This document shows positions 8,975 through 18,076 of a stretch of DNA of 64,000 nt, piece after piece. This stretch comes from Gemmatimonadota bacterium (GTDB lineage: Bacteria > Latescibacterota > UBA2968 > UBA8231): NCBI GenBank assembly GCA_018673255.1, contig JABHDC010000174.1, positions 1-64,000 on the forward strand, given 5' to 3'. The notes beneath the pieces were generated by a model. That model did no database searches and had not been told where the DNA came from. It saw nothing but the letters and a program-made list of their open reading frames with translations. Every line of letters begins with the position of its first letter. The first letter of the stretch is position 1. A program made the position numbers and the translations under genes.

Positions 8975-10341
8975 GCCGCTGGGCCCTTCGTCTTGTCGCG
9001 TTGTTGGCCCTGTTGTGGCTTGGTTGTGACGACAGTCCACCGATTCCACCGGTTTCATCCCCGGATGATTCGGATGAGGTCACAGAATCTTCACCCTTCA
9101 TCGATGTCGGGCTCGACGCAGGTGTGCGGCTGCAACTTCGTCTCGAAGACGCAGTGCCCATGCCGACGGCGGCGCTGGATTGCCTGCGAGTCCTGGTCGC
9201 CAGCGATTTCGATGTGACGGATCTGACCGGGGTCGAACGACTGGCCGCGTTGCAGACGCTGGATATCTCGGCCAATCGGATCGCCGATCTCACGCCGCTG
9301 AGCGCTCTGCACCAGTTGCAGCGCCTCGATGCCAGCAGCAATCAGATCCAGAGCGTGCAACCACTTGGGCAACTGTCCCAGTTAAGCGTCCTGTATCTGG
9401 ATCACAACGACATTGAAGATGTGACGCCCCTTCTGGCTGCCGACTCTCTGGTGCAGGTCGACCTCACGGGCAATCCGCTGTCGGCCTCAGGCTTGCAGGA
9501 CCTCAGCAAGAGCGGCGTCCTTGTCCGCTTCGGCTCGCAGCACATCGAGCCCGATCCCTGTGACAATCCGCCGATTCGGCGCACAGGCACCTTCACGGCC
9601 GAGGTGAACAGGGACCTGCTCATCTTCCGGTCCGGATCCCGGTGCCTGAATGTGATCGGGTCGCTGACCGTCGAGGACGAAGTGGATGATCTGACACCAC
9701 TGACGAAGCTGACGGACATTACCGGCACACTGCGGATCCGTCGGACCGAGAGTGTGTCCGATCTGAGCTTCCTGGCCCTGTTGAGCAATGTCGGTGGAGA
9801 TCTGGCGATCACGGACAACGATATCATGACATCGATCTCGGGGTTGGGGCGCCTGCGATCGGTCGAAGATCGCTTCATTGTAAAGGCCAATCCCGTCCTG
9901 CAATCCCTTGGTGTGATGGAGTCCCTGTCGACGGTGGCCGAACTGAGAATAGAGTCGAATCCGGTCCTGGAAGACATCAGTGGACTGGAGAGTCTGGGCG
10001 CCGTGAGTGGGAACTTCGTGATGTCGGGCAATGACCAACTGATCGATGTGGAAGGGCTGCGCAATCTGGAGGAGATCGACGGCTCCCTCAGCTTCGACAA
10101 CAACGATTTGGTGGAGCATGTGCAGGGATTCCGCGGCCTGCGGCGGATCGGCGGATCTTTGCGTGTCCGCCTCAACAACGAACTGCGATCTCTGGCAGGC
10201 CTCGATCCGGACGAGATCGGCAACGTGATCGACATCAGCAGAAATCCCAATCTCTCACAGGGAGAGGTGGACCTCTTCGTCGAACGCATGCAGTCTCGGG
10301 GCTTCGACGGAACTGTCCTGACCGGAGGAAATGGCGACTGA
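8971..10341 (+). CDS. Leucine-rich-repeat lipoprotein
   Basis: A 456-residue protein with a lipoprotein signal, lipobox LWLGC at Cys19, and a Pro/Ser/Asp-rich linker. Residues ~70-180 hold SDS22/internalin-type LRRs (LTGVERLAALQTLDISANRI, LTPLSALHQLQRLDASSNQI, LYLDHNDIEDVTPL). Residues ~215-450 carry irregular repeats of the receptor-L-domain type (GDLAITDNDIMTSISGLG, AELRIESNPVLEDISGLE, GSLRVRLNNELRSLAGLD). These are protein- or ligand-interaction folds, presumably on the cell surface. The start is a GTG at 8971 overlapping the previous stop (GTGA), so it is translationally coupled to the HAD gene. No enzymatic domain is present. Confidence 0.85.
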   Translation: MSRWALRLVALLALLWLGCDDSPPIPPVSSPDDSDEVTESSPFIDVGLDAGVRLQLRLEDAVPMPTAALDCLRVLVASDFDVTDLTGVERLAALQTLDISANRIADLTPLSALHQLQRLDASSNQIQSVQPLGQLSQLSVLYLDHNDIEDVTPLLAADSLVQVDLTGNPLSASGLQDLSKSGVLVRFGSQHIEPDPCDNPPIRRTGTFTAEVNRDLLIFRSGSRCLNVIGSLTVEDEVDDLTPLTKLTDITGTLRIRRTESVSDLSFLALLSNVGGDLAITDNDIMTSISGLGRLRSVEDRFIVKANPVLQSLGVMESLSTVAELRIESNPVLEDISGLESLGAVSGNFVMSGNDQLIDVEGLRNLEEIDGSLSFDNNDLVEHVQGFRGLRRIGGSLRVRLNNELRSLAGLDPDEIGNVIDISRNPNLSQGEVDLFVERMQSRGFDGTVLTGGNGD

Positions 10342-10397
10342 GTCGCCGCTGGCCGCCCAAGGGACAGTTGGTCGCTCAAGCGAAGGCAAGTGATCGC

Positions 10398-11081
10398 TCA
10401 GCGACTGGCTGGTGGCCTCAACTCGAGATCGACGGCGTGTTCTGACAGCTGCTTCAGATCACCTTCAACCGTCATTCGCCATTGTTGTTGTCGATCGGGC
10501 TGGAAGCCGAAGGACGTCTCTCGATCGAAGCGCACGTTGTCCTCTACGACATCCTGCATGGTACGGTCCAGGCTCTGATGCAGGAATCGCTGCGCGGCGG
10601 CGACGGCAGCCTGGGGTGAATCACTTGAGCCTTCCAGCGCCTTCAGGAGACGGTCTGCCCTCTCATTCAGTCGGCGTGCGGCCACTTCGTAAAGGGCGAA
10701 GTGGATCTGTTCGTGCTCCAGCACATAGGCCGGCGAGATTTCGTGCTGGTCGTTCCACCATGAGCACGATCTGGAGAGGACCGCCTGAAAGGACAGATCC
10801 TTGACCTCTGGCACATAGATCGTGGCGCCGTCGACCTGCTTCGGCAGGGCGTAGATTCTGGCGCCCGGATTGAGTACGACGTAGATGCAGGAGACGGCCA
10901 CCGGCAGTACCGGTGAATGCAGGAATTGCGCCGGCGCGTGTTTCCCTCGAAAGTCTCCTCGAAGCAATGGCCGGTAGCCGGCCAGATCGAGGGAGTCGAC
11001 TTTGCTCAGGTCCAGTGGCGGTCGGGCCCACGAGGTGATGGAGCTGGCCAACAGCCACAACAGGATGGTGATGATGCGCAT
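10398..11081 (-). CDS. Secreted HExxH protein, possible DUF922-like metallopeptidase
   Basis: About 227 residues from the ATG at 11081, where a signal peptide begins (MRIITILLWLLASSITSWA). The frame is open to 11120, but the extension lies upstream of the signal. The motif HEQIHFALYEVAARR is a zincin-like HExxH helix with a possible third ligand in the following helix. The preceding text (SCSWWNDQHEISPAYVLEHEQIH) and the dense C-terminal helix resemble DUF922-type predicted periplasmic peptidases. It is convergent with the LRR gene and divergent from the epimerase-like gene. No substrate can be proposed, and the metallopeptidase activity is inferred only from the motif. Confidence 0.6.
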   Translation of the reverse strand: MRIITILLWLLASSITSWARPPLDLSKVDSLDLAGYRPLLRGDFRGKHAPAQFLHSPVLPVAVSCIYVVLNPGARIYALPKQVDGATIYVPEVKDLSFQAVLSRSCSWWNDQHEISPAYVLEHEQIHFALYEVAARRLNERADRLLKALEGSSDSPQAAVAAAQRFLHQSLDRTMQDVVEDNVRFDRETSFGFQPDRQQQWRMTVEGDLKQLSEHAVDLELRPPASR

Positions 11082-11143
11082 GCGTGAAAAGAAGGCCGCC
11101 GCGGCCCGGTTGCCAACCACCGGGGCCAGCCCAAAGGATAGCC

Positions 11144-11980
11144 ATGTATAACTTGCAGAATGAGCACCTGAGCGTGCAGGTCCTTGATCCGGTGGCCGAC
11201 GCCGATCGACTGGGGACTCGCTACGTGTCCGGTGGATATGTCTACCAGGTCACCGACAACGAACAGGGCGATCTGCTGGCCGGTCCCGTATTTCCCACAG
11301 ACCCGCCACCCGTCTTCCATGGACAGGGCATGCCCGAGGCTTTCCGCGAATCCCTGGGTCCGGTGGACGGCAGGCAACTCGTCATTGGCAACTCCATCAT
11401 CGAAGAGGAACGCGATCCAGGACAGATGAATACGTGGCGTGTCCACGAGCGCTGCGATTGGGAGGTGGATCGTGAGACGCCATCGCAGCTGCGCATGCAG
11501 ACCCGCCAGAGCCTGGGCGACTGGTCACTGCAGCTGGAGCGCCGGCTCGTCCTCAACGAGCGGGGTCTGCTGACGGAGACACGCGTGACCAATGATGGCT
11601 GCGCGCCTCTACCCCTGGTCTGGTATGCGCATCCCTTTCTGCCTTGGCCGCAAGACGGCATCTGCGGTTCGTTCTCCTTTGCCATGACGTTGCCGGACAA
11701 TCCGGGATTCGCCGTGGACGGGGAAAATCAGATTGTGCGAATCGCGGACCACGATTGGGGGGAGAAGGGGCAATTTGTCCAGATCGAGGGGTGTGCGGGC
11801 AAAGAACTGCGTGCCCGGTATCATCACCCCGTCACAGGGAATCTTCTCGTCATCAGTGATTTCAAGATGTCTCAGATGCCGATCTGGGGGAATGATTGTA
11901 CCGTCTCCTTCGAACCATTTATGGAACACGATCTGGCGCCGGCGACAACAGTGAGTTGGTCGCTGGTCTACTCTTTTTAG
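11144..11980 (+). CDS. Aldose-1-epimerase-like (galactose-mutarotase fold) protein
   Basis: A 278-residue cytoplasmic protein from the ATG at 11144, with AAGGA at 11133-11137. The alternating beta pattern and pieces such as LETRVTNDGCAPLPLVWYAHPFLPWP, WSLQLERRLVLNERGLLTE and VISDFKMSQMPIWGND fit the galactose-mutarotase-like fold used by aldose epimerases and several sugar-binding proteins. YAHPF supplies a His at the position of a catalytic His in mutarotases. The next gene, a medium-chain dehydrogenase, starts 12 bases after its stop, suggesting a two-gene sugar or polyol module. A non-catalytic sugar-binding role is possible. Confidence 0.65.
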   Translation: MYNLQNEHLSVQVLDPVADADRLGTRYVSGGYVYQVTDNEQGDLLAGPVFPTDPPPVFHGQGMPEAFRESLGPVDGRQLVIGNSIIEEERDPGQMNTWRVHERCDWEVDRETPSQLRMQTRQSLGDWSLQLERRLVLNERGLLTETRVTNDGCAPLPLVWYAHPFLPWPQDGICGSFSFAMTLPDNPGFAVDGENQIVRIADHDWGEKGQFVQIEGCAGKELRARYHHPVTGNLLVISDFKMSQMPIWGNDCTVSFEPFMEHDLAPATTVSWSLVYSF

Positions 11981-11992
11981 GGGATGGATGAG

Positions 11993-12958
11993 ATGCAATC
12001 GGCTCGGTTGATTCAGCCTCGCCAATGGGAACTGCTCGACCTCGACGTGCCCACCGCCACACAGGATCAGATGCTTGTGCGGCTGGAGCGTGTCGCGATC
12101 TGCGGCACCGACAAACCAGCCTGGATCGGCCTGGCGGATGAGTATCCGCTGGCCCCTGGGAACAGCGGGCACGAGGGCATGGGTATCGTTGAGTCCTGCC
12201 CATCCGGGCGCTACGAAGTCGGTGAGCGCGTGCTGCTCTACGGATTCGACCGACCGCTCTTCCAGCAATATGTGCTGGCCCGTGACGATGGGGGCTGCAT
12301 CCGTCTGCCATCGACGGGTGAACTCGATGTCATGCTCATGAGTCAGTTGTTCGGCACCGTTCTACACGCCTTCTACAAGCTCGACTGCATCATCGGCCAG
12401 GATGCAGTCGTCATGGGTCAGGGTCCCGTGGGGCAGTTGTTCAATGCGGCGCTGCGCAATCTGGGTGCTCGACGGATCATCGCCGTCGACCCTCAGGCAC
12501 ACCGGCTCGCAATCGCCACACAGATGGGCGCGACTCACACCTTGCCGCAGGGCGACGGACTTGAGGCGCAGGTCAGGTCGATCTGTGACGGGGAACTACC
12601 GCAACTGGTCGTTGAGGCGGTGGGCAAGGAAGAGACATTTCAGCTGGCCGCCTCGCTTCTGCGGCGCAATGGAACGCTCCTCTACTTCGGTGTGCCCAAC
12701 AAGGAAGAGGGCCGGGGAGTGATGTCGATCGACTTCCTGCGCATGTTCGTCAACGAGACGCGGATCATCACCACCGTGGGGCCCAATCCCCAGGTCGACT
12801 ACCGCCCTGCCCTGCAATGGATCATGGAAGAGCGGATCGACGTGCGGCCCATCCTCACACACACGCTGCCCTTTGCGGAGATCCAGCAGGCCTTTACCAT
12901 GGCCTTCGAGGAACCTGAGGCCCACGGTGCAGTCAAGGTGGTTCTCACCTTCGACTAG
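11993..12958 (+). CDS. Medium-chain dehydrogenase/reductase (alcohol or polyol dehydrogenase-like)
   Basis: A 321-residue NAD(P)-dependent oxidoreductase. The GroES-like catalytic half contains AICGTDKPAW with the catalytic-zinc Cys and the Thr/Asp that follow, and NSGHEGMG with the His-Glu pair. The Rossmann half has VVMGQGPVGQLFNAALRNLGA and an acidic ribose-binding position (IIAVDPQ). The four-cysteine structural-zinc lobe is absent, shortening the protein, as in some sugar-alcohol and threonine-dehydrogenase relatives. The ATG at 11993 is preferred because GGGGATGG lies 6 bases upstream; ATG 11984 would lie inside that site. It forms an apparent operon with the epimerase-like gene. Confidence 0.82.
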   Translation: MQSARLIQPRQWELLDLDVPTATQDQMLVRLERVAICGTDKPAWIGLADEYPLAPGNSGHEGMGIVESCPSGRYEVGERVLLYGFDRPLFQQYVLARDDGGCIRLPSTGELDVMLMSQLFGTVLHAFYKLDCIIGQDAVVMGQGPVGQLFNAALRNLGARRIIAVDPQAHRLAIATQMGATHTLPQGDGLEAQVRSICDGELPQLVVEAVGKEETFQLAASLLRRNGTLLYFGVPNKEEGRGVMSIDFLRMFVNETRIITTVGPNPQVDYRPALQWIMEERIDVRPILTHTLPFAEIQQAFTMAFEEPEAHGAVKVVLTFD

Positions 12959-13010
12959 GGCACCCCACCTCGATCAGGGCAGGCGTGCCGCTGATTCGAG
13001 GGATCGTGTC

Positions 13011-13028
13011 GCCCCGTGTCTACGGGGC
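13011..13028. terminator. Hairpin between convergent genes
   Basis: GCCCCGT (13011-13017), loop GTCT, ACGGGGC (13022-13028): a perfect 7-bp stem with a 4-nt loop in the 88-bp gap between the convergent dehydrogenase and the 13047-14354 gene. No clear T-run follows on either strand. It is a plausible bidirectional transcript end. Confidence 0.5.
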
Positions 13029-13046
13029 AGTTCCGACGCGCTGCTC

Positions 13047-14354
13047 TCAGTCGTCAGTCGGCGGTACACGCGTGCCCGAATACGTGTCGGTGGGATCTTC
13101 GCCGCCGGGGAACCAGCCACCGGGCTGCTCCTGCCAGGGTGTGCCGCACAACGACGACAACACACGCCACTCGCTGGCGCTGATCATCGGGTCGGGATGG
13201 AAGAGGAAGCGGGTCATGCCAGCCTCCCGGCCGGCGGCGAGGATGCCATGCAGGTCGCGTGAGGTCATGGCGTCACCTGCGTGGGGCGCACGTCCCGTCG
13301 ACACCCAGAAGATCAGCCGGTCCGCATCACCTCCAGCGGCGGCCAGGGCGCGAGACGTCTCCGAGGCGACGACGTCGTCGAAGAATTCCTGGGGGAACCC
13401 CTGCTCCAGATCCAGCAGACTGCGCACGCCTGGCAAGCGCAGGCCGAACAGATTCTCGACCACGAGAAATGCATCGGCCTCACTCAGATCGCGATTCCAG
13501 CGACACAACCGCTGCACCCAGCGGGCGACGGTGCCGTAGAGGCCATCGAAGCCACGATGCCAGTAGTAGTGCTTCGGGAAGAGCAGGTCGAAGACACCTG
13601 TCATCTCCTCGTAGTCCTGGCCCGTCAGCGGTGAGAAGGTAGCCGTGCGTGGAATACCACCCAGCAGCATCTTGCGATCCACGGCATCGACGGCCGCCCG
13701 GGTATCGGCCCAGCGCTGGCGCGACAGCTGGCGTCGTTGTCGCAGCCAGTACAGGGTGTCCTCGTCCATGTCGAACAATGTCAGTCCGCCGAACGTGCCC
13801 CCTGGTGCCAGGTAGCGGACGCGTGATGGTGTGAGTTGATGGAGGCTGCGTCGCATGGAGCCGATGCCACGCTCCAGGCGATCCACATCGGCCCCGATGG
13901 CGCTGTAGGCGGCGTCCTCACCGGGGCGCAATTCGAGCAACTCGCTGTGATGATGGAAGGCCAGTTCGTAGTGATTTTCGCCGGGACCATCGACGATGTA
14001 TCCACTCACCTGGGGGTAAGCATTGGCCTGGTCCTGCAGGTGGGCGGGGGTCATGGGGCCACCGAAGATCATCACCTGCCAACCCCTGCTGGCGGCACTG
14101 TCGAGCATGGCGCGAAGTCGCGTTTCACGTTCGGGATCGGTCGGACCTTCAGGCACCGCTTCGCCACGATCGGCATAGATCTGAGGATCCGGTGTCCAGG
14201 CGCGAACACGCGAGCCATCGGGCAGATGGAAGTTCATGTAACCAATGACGATGCCACGCACACCCGCCTCGTGCCAGGCGTCAAAGCGTGCTTCGTGGTC
14301 ATCCATCCAATAGTCGAATGGGCCCGTGTCGTGCATGAAGATCCAAAAATTCAC
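13047..14354 (-). CDS. Unrecognised cytoplasmic protein, possibly TIM-barrel-like
   Basis: About 435 residues with no signal peptide. The start is taken as GTG 14354 because GGAGG lies at 14361-14365, six bases away; a TTG at 14360 is also in frame. Segments such as GVRGIVIGYMNFHLPDGSRV, GWQVMIFGGPMTPAHL, SGYIVDGPGENHYELAFHH, DLLFPKHYYWHRGFDG and MTRFLFHPDPMISASEW look like beta-alpha repeats of a glycoside-hydrolase-type barrel. Acidic residues occur after strands, but no family signature is recognised. It follows polB on the same strand with only a 2-base gap, so it is almost certainly co-transcribed with a DNA polymerase. Confidence 0.6.
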   Translation of the reverse strand: MNFWIFMHDTGPFDYWMDDHEARFDAWHEAGVRGIVIGYMNFHLPDGSRVRAWTPDPQIYADRGEAVPEGPTDPERETRLRAMLDSAASRGWQVMIFGGPMTPAHLQDQANAYPQVSGYIVDGPGENHYELAFHHHSELLELRPGEDAAYSAIGADVDRLERGIGSMRRSLHQLTPSRVRYLAPGGTFGGLTLFDMDEDTLYWLRQRRQLSRQRWADTRAAVDAVDRKMLLGGIPRTATFSPLTGQDYEEMTGVFDLLFPKHYYWHRGFDGLYGTVARWVQRLCRWNRDLSEADAFLVVENLFGLRLPGVRSLLDLEQGFPQEFFDDVVASETSRALAAAGGDADRLIFWVSTGRAPHAGDAMTSRDLHGILAAGREAGMTRFLFHPDPMISASEWRVLSSLCGTPWQEQPGGWFPGGEDPTDTYSGTRVPPTDD

Positions 14355-14356
14355 CC

Positions 14357-16927
14357 TCAACCTCCTGTCGCTTCGGTGATGTCGTCTCGGGCGGGGCGGC
14401 CACGGAACAGGTCAGCCATACCACCCAGGGCGACCTCCACATCCAGGTCGCAAACCTGGCTGATGGTACGCACGATCGGGCGGATCTGCTTCTCTATGTA
14501 GTGGTCGTAGTCGATGGGCGCACGTCGATCCTCGGCTGGTTGCGGACCGTCGCGGGTTACGACATACCGAATCGTGCCGCGGGGCGAGCTCTGCTGACGC
14601 GCCGCGACCACGTGCGGCGGGATATTGCTGGTGTAGCTTTCGACGGACTTGCGCAACGCCTTGCGGTAAACGAGCTGGTCATCACGCTCACCGCGGCGCA
14701 TTGTATCGACACACTCCAGCACACACGCCTCCAGTTGCTCGCCGGGGGCATCGTGGAAGACGAGATGGAGAAGATCCCGCTGCAGTTTGTGGGCCAGGTC
14801 GGTCCAGTCGCGGCGCACGGCCTCCATGCCGATGATCTCGACTTCTTCCGTGTCATCGGCAGCGACCTTGAGGCCTGCATATCCCTTGGCTCGTGCCCGA
14901 TCGCTGTCGCCGCGCATGGGTGGCAGGAAGTAGGCTCGGTAATACTTCTCGAATTCGATCTCCAGGAAACTGGGTGTATCGAAGTGCTCGGCTACGTGGG
15001 CGTTCACCTGCTGATTGATCCACTCGCACAATTCCGCCGCCGCTGCATGGGCCGTGGCGGCACTCACATCGGCGGGCAGGCCAGGATCGACGAAGAGTGA
15101 ATCCGTATCGCCATAGAGCACCTCACCCCGACCTTGAGACTGCAGCATTTGTTTGGCCCAGCGCAGCAGGTAGTGGCCGAAGCCGGTGATGGCACCGGCC
15201 AGTTCCTCCTCGGCAAAGCGACAGGAGCCGGTGGCCAGCACACCGTAGAAGGAGTTCATCACGATTTTGTAGGTGTAGGCTGCCAGATCGTCTTTGCGGT
15301 CGCGGGCGGCAGCCCGTTCGGCGAAGAACCCGGAGAGGATTTCGGGCAGGATTCCGGGTTCACGGACGAAGCGGGTGCCTGAGGGTGCACGCAGGAAGAT
15401 CTCATCCGACGGTGGAAGACTGGCGGCCGGGTCTGACACACTGGTCTCTTCCCGGCCCCCTGACTCGGTGACATAGGCCTGGGTCGACTCGGCTGCGATC
15501 GGGTCACGGGGTTGGGCGGCGTATTGTCGTCGCGCCTGCAGGTAGGTCAGCGGGTCGATGTTGAAGGTGCGGATGATCGACGGATACAGGCTCTTGAAGT
15601 CGAAGACGAAGATGTTTCGATACAGGCCGGCCTTCGTCGGCATGACCAGGCCCCCGGGTGATCCCCCGAGTTTCACCCGATCGATGCCGGTCGTGGGTGC
15701 CACCATCCGGCGCTGTCGCAAGCCGCAGATGTAGAGGAAATCGAAGGCGGCCACAGATCCCCAGGCCCGCTCGAGGGGCAACCCCGTCAGGGCACCGCGT
15801 CGCAGGCTCAGCTGCACGAGACCTTCTGCCTGAAGGATATCGCGGACCAGACGGGTATCCTCCAGGCAATACTCACAGAAGGTGGTCCGGTCATGGCGCC
15901 AGGCATCCAAGATGCGTTGTGGCATGCTGCCACCGGCGGCATCCGGCTCCAGCGTTTTTCCACGTCCCACGGTGGCGCGAGCGACGGTGTCGAGTCGGTA
16001 GTCGTCATATCGGGCCAGGGTGGAACGGACCAGATGCATCGCATCCAGAACCTGGCGACCGTAGACGATGACTCGACTGCCGCCCCAGGTGTCGCCCTCC
16101 TGATACCAGGAATCGTCCGCTGACCGACCCAGATTGAAGGTCACGCCCAAGGCGCGGCATCGCTGCTGCAGCACACTCAGGTCGAAGTCGATGACATTCC
16201 AACCGGTCAGGACATCGGGATCGAAGTTTCGAATCCCCTCGACGATGGCTGCCACCAGCTGCCGTTCATCGGCATGGCAAAACACGTGATCCGGATCGTC
16301 TTCGCGCGCGTCACCGAGCAAGTGCACTTCTTCGCGCGAGGGTCCGTGGCCCCAGGCGACGAAGCCGCACGAGAGGATCTGCGAGGCGTCGGGAAGGGTC
16401 TCCAGATCCAGAGAGAGCACGCGCAGTTCGGGTTCCCAGTCACCGGGGGCCAGATCAGGCTCGACATAGACGCGGTCGACACCCTGGCTCTGGCCCGGAC
16501 GCCAGGCACCTGAGATGGTGATGGCGCCGCGCAGTCCTCGATCGATCAGATATTGTCGCGGGAAACTCAGGTCCGCTTCGTAGGTCCGCAGTCCCGCCTT
16601 GTGCAGCGTGTCGGCCAGTTGGCGGACCTGAGGTACCCGACGGCACCCTACGTGCTGCACCGGTTCGCCATCCATCGTGGTGAGACCCGCGATCTGGGTC
16701 TCCTCGGTGGTGGATGTGGCCTCGATCCGGGCCCCGGCCTTCAGGCAGATCTCCCCGGCCGCTTCGACCTCGCTGTTGCGCACGTAAAAGCCAGGCAACT
16801 GGCGTGAGTCGACGAAGGCGAAGGTCTCACCCGATTCGAGGCGGCCCACACCGAAGATGGCCGCCTCGGCTCCCCTTTGCCGGTGGTAGACGTGGAGGAG
16901 AAAGCCGCGCTCGGGGTCCTGGGTCAC
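14357..16927 (-). CDS. polB: DNA polymerase II (family B)
   Basis: An 856-residue family-B polymerase with 3'-5' exonuclease. Exonuclease motif I is LSLDLETL, exo II lies around GWNVIDFDLSVLQQR, and exo III is in the EYCLEDTRLV region. Polymerase motif A is FDFKSLYPSIIRTF, motif B is KIVMNSFYGVLA and motif C is YGDTDSLFVD. All catalytic Asp residues appear intact. Length and order match E. coli PolB, which acts in translesion synthesis and replication restart. The start is a GTG at 16927 with GGAG six bases upstream. An insertion rich in Ser/Glu/Thr lies between motif A and the segment before motif B. A 146-bp gap precedes it, in which no convincing LexA box is visible. Confidence 0.95.
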   Translation of the reverse strand: MTQDPERGFLLHVYHRQRGAEAAIFGVGRLESGETFAFVDSRQLPGFYVRNSEVEAAGEICLKAGARIEATSTTEETQIAGLTTMDGEPVQHVGCRRVPQVRQLADTLHKAGLRTYEADLSFPRQYLIDRGLRGAITISGAWRPGQSQGVDRVYVEPDLAPGDWEPELRVLSLDLETLPDASQILSCGFVAWGHGPSREEVHLLGDAREDDPDHVFCHADERQLVAAIVEGIRNFDPDVLTGWNVIDFDLSVLQQRCRALGVTFNLGRSADDSWYQEGDTWGGSRVIVYGRQVLDAMHLVRSTLARYDDYRLDTVARATVGRGKTLEPDAAGGSMPQRILDAWRHDRTTFCEYCLEDTRLVRDILQAEGLVQLSLRRGALTGLPLERAWGSVAAFDFLYICGLRQRRMVAPTTGIDRVKLGGSPGGLVMPTKAGLYRNIFVFDFKSLYPSIIRTFNIDPLTYLQARRQYAAQPRDPIAAESTQAYVTESGGREETSVSDPAASLPPSDEIFLRAPSGTRFVREPGILPEILSGFFAERAAARDRKDDLAAYTYKIVMNSFYGVLATGSCRFAEEELAGAITGFGHYLLRWAKQMLQSQGRGEVLYGDTDSLFVDPGLPADVSAATAHAAAAELCEWINQQVNAHVAEHFDTPSFLEIEFEKYYRAYFLPPMRGDSDRARAKGYAGLKVAADDTEEVEIIGMEAVRRDWTDLAHKLQRDLLHLVFHDAPGEQLEACVLECVDTMRRGERDDQLVYRKALRKSVESYTSNIPPHVVAARQQSSPRGTIRYVVTRDGPQPAEDRRAPIDYDHYIEKQIRPIVRTISQVCDLDVEVALGGMADLFRGRPARDDITEATGG

Positions 16928-17073
16928 TGAAAACTCCGAAAACCGACCGACAGATCGGGCAGACGAGGAGTCACATCAAGCACTGGGTACCCAGCGCATC
17001 ACTGAACGTAAAATACTATACATACGTGCAGTAGATCAAGCGATGGGTGTGTGCTTCCCTGAGATCCTCTGCT

Positions 17074-17901
17074 TTACAATCCCAGGTCGCTGAACCATTT
17101 GATGAACATGGGGAAGATCACTTCGGGTGACTCCAGATCGTCGTGCCAGCGCTTCTCGTGTTCGAACATGACCCAACCGTCATATCCACGGTCCTTGAGC
17201 AAGGTCAGGGCTTCGACCAGGGGCAGCTGCCCCGTACCGGGCACGACATAGTGCCAGCCGTCATCCATGGCCTGCGCATGATCCGGGTCGTGCACGGCAT
17301 CTTTCACGTGCAGGTAATAGACGCGATCACCGAGGGCGGCCAGGGTGTCGCCGGGTGCTTCGCCACCCACGCGCGACGTGTGCCCCATATCCCACAGTGC
17401 ACCGAATTCGGGCACCGTGACTCGCTCCAGCAGCAGCTGGCAGTCGGCCGACGAGATCCAGTGGTCGTGGGTCTCGAAAACCCATTTGAATTGGCCGGCG
17501 CCATCCAGTTCGAGCACCTGCTGCATCATCTGCTGACCGATGTCGGCCATCTCCGGTTTGCTGTGGCGTTCGGGGTCACCGCCGCCAAAGACGCGGATGT
17601 TCTCCACGCCGAGTTCGGCCGCCATGGGGATCGTGCGTCTGGCCTCCTCGAGATTAGCTGCCACCATCGAGTCGTCGCAGACCTTCAGACTCGTGCTGAT
17701 CCCGCACACGGCCAGACCGGCGTCTTCGAATCGTGTCTTCGTGTCGACCAGGCCGGTGGTAAAGGCGGGCAGCGTTGTGATGTCGAGATCGTCACCGAGT
17801 CCTCGGAAGTCGACACCGTCGAAACCGATGGCAGATCCCTGGCTGATGATGGTCGACAGATCCCACGCGGGACAACCGAGGGTCGTGAAGCTGGTCTTCA
17901 T
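17074..17901 (-). CDS. Xylose-isomerase-like TIM-barrel sugar isomerase/epimerase
   Basis: A 275-residue cytoplasmic protein of the AP-endonuclease-2/xylose-isomerase-like superfamily. The opening KTSFTTLGCPAWDLSTII and GFDGVDFRGLG are typical strand 1-2 signatures. VFETHDHW, LWDMGHTSRVG, YYLHVKDA and VMFEHEKRWH place the Glu, Asp/His, His and Glu residues expected to bind the divalent metal. The ATG at 17901 gives the normal N-terminus although the frame is open to 17985. It is divergent from a second, diverged TIM-barrel isomerase gene (18077). Substrate unknown; the neighbouring glycoside genes suggest a sugar or inositol derivative. Confidence 0.82.
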   Translation of the reverse strand: MKTSFTTLGCPAWDLSTIISQGSAIGFDGVDFRGLGDDLDITTLPAFTTGLVDTKTRFEDAGLAVCGISTSLKVCDDSMVAANLEEARRTIPMAAELGVENIRVFGGGDPERHSKPEMADIGQQMMQQVLELDGAGQFKWVFETHDHWISSADCQLLLERVTVPEFGALWDMGHTSRVGGEAPGDTLAALGDRVYYLHVKDAVHDPDHAQAMDDGWHYVVPGTGQLPLVEALTLLKDRGYDGWVMFEHEKRWHDDLESPEVIFPMFIKWFSDLGL

Positions 17902-18003
17902 GGGCTTGCTCTCTTGTATGTCATGCTGTCTCGATACGCATCGTCGCCATTTCACCCGCAAAGATAACGCGGCACCAGGTGTCATGTGGTGAGCCGCGAT
18001 TGC

Positions 18004-18032
18004 TTGACGTCAGGCGGTCATGATCCTTAGCT
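18004..18032 (+). promoter_or_regulatory. Candidate promoter for the 18077 gene
   Basis: TTGACG at 18004-18009 and a weak TTAGCT/TAGCTG at 18027-18033 are separated by 17-18 bases, giving a start near 18039, about 40 bases before the ATG. The -35 is good and the -10 poor. Confidence 0.35.
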
Positions 18033-18076
18033 GACACAACCTGTGAGTCACGCGCAACACCCTGGGAGAGATCAAC

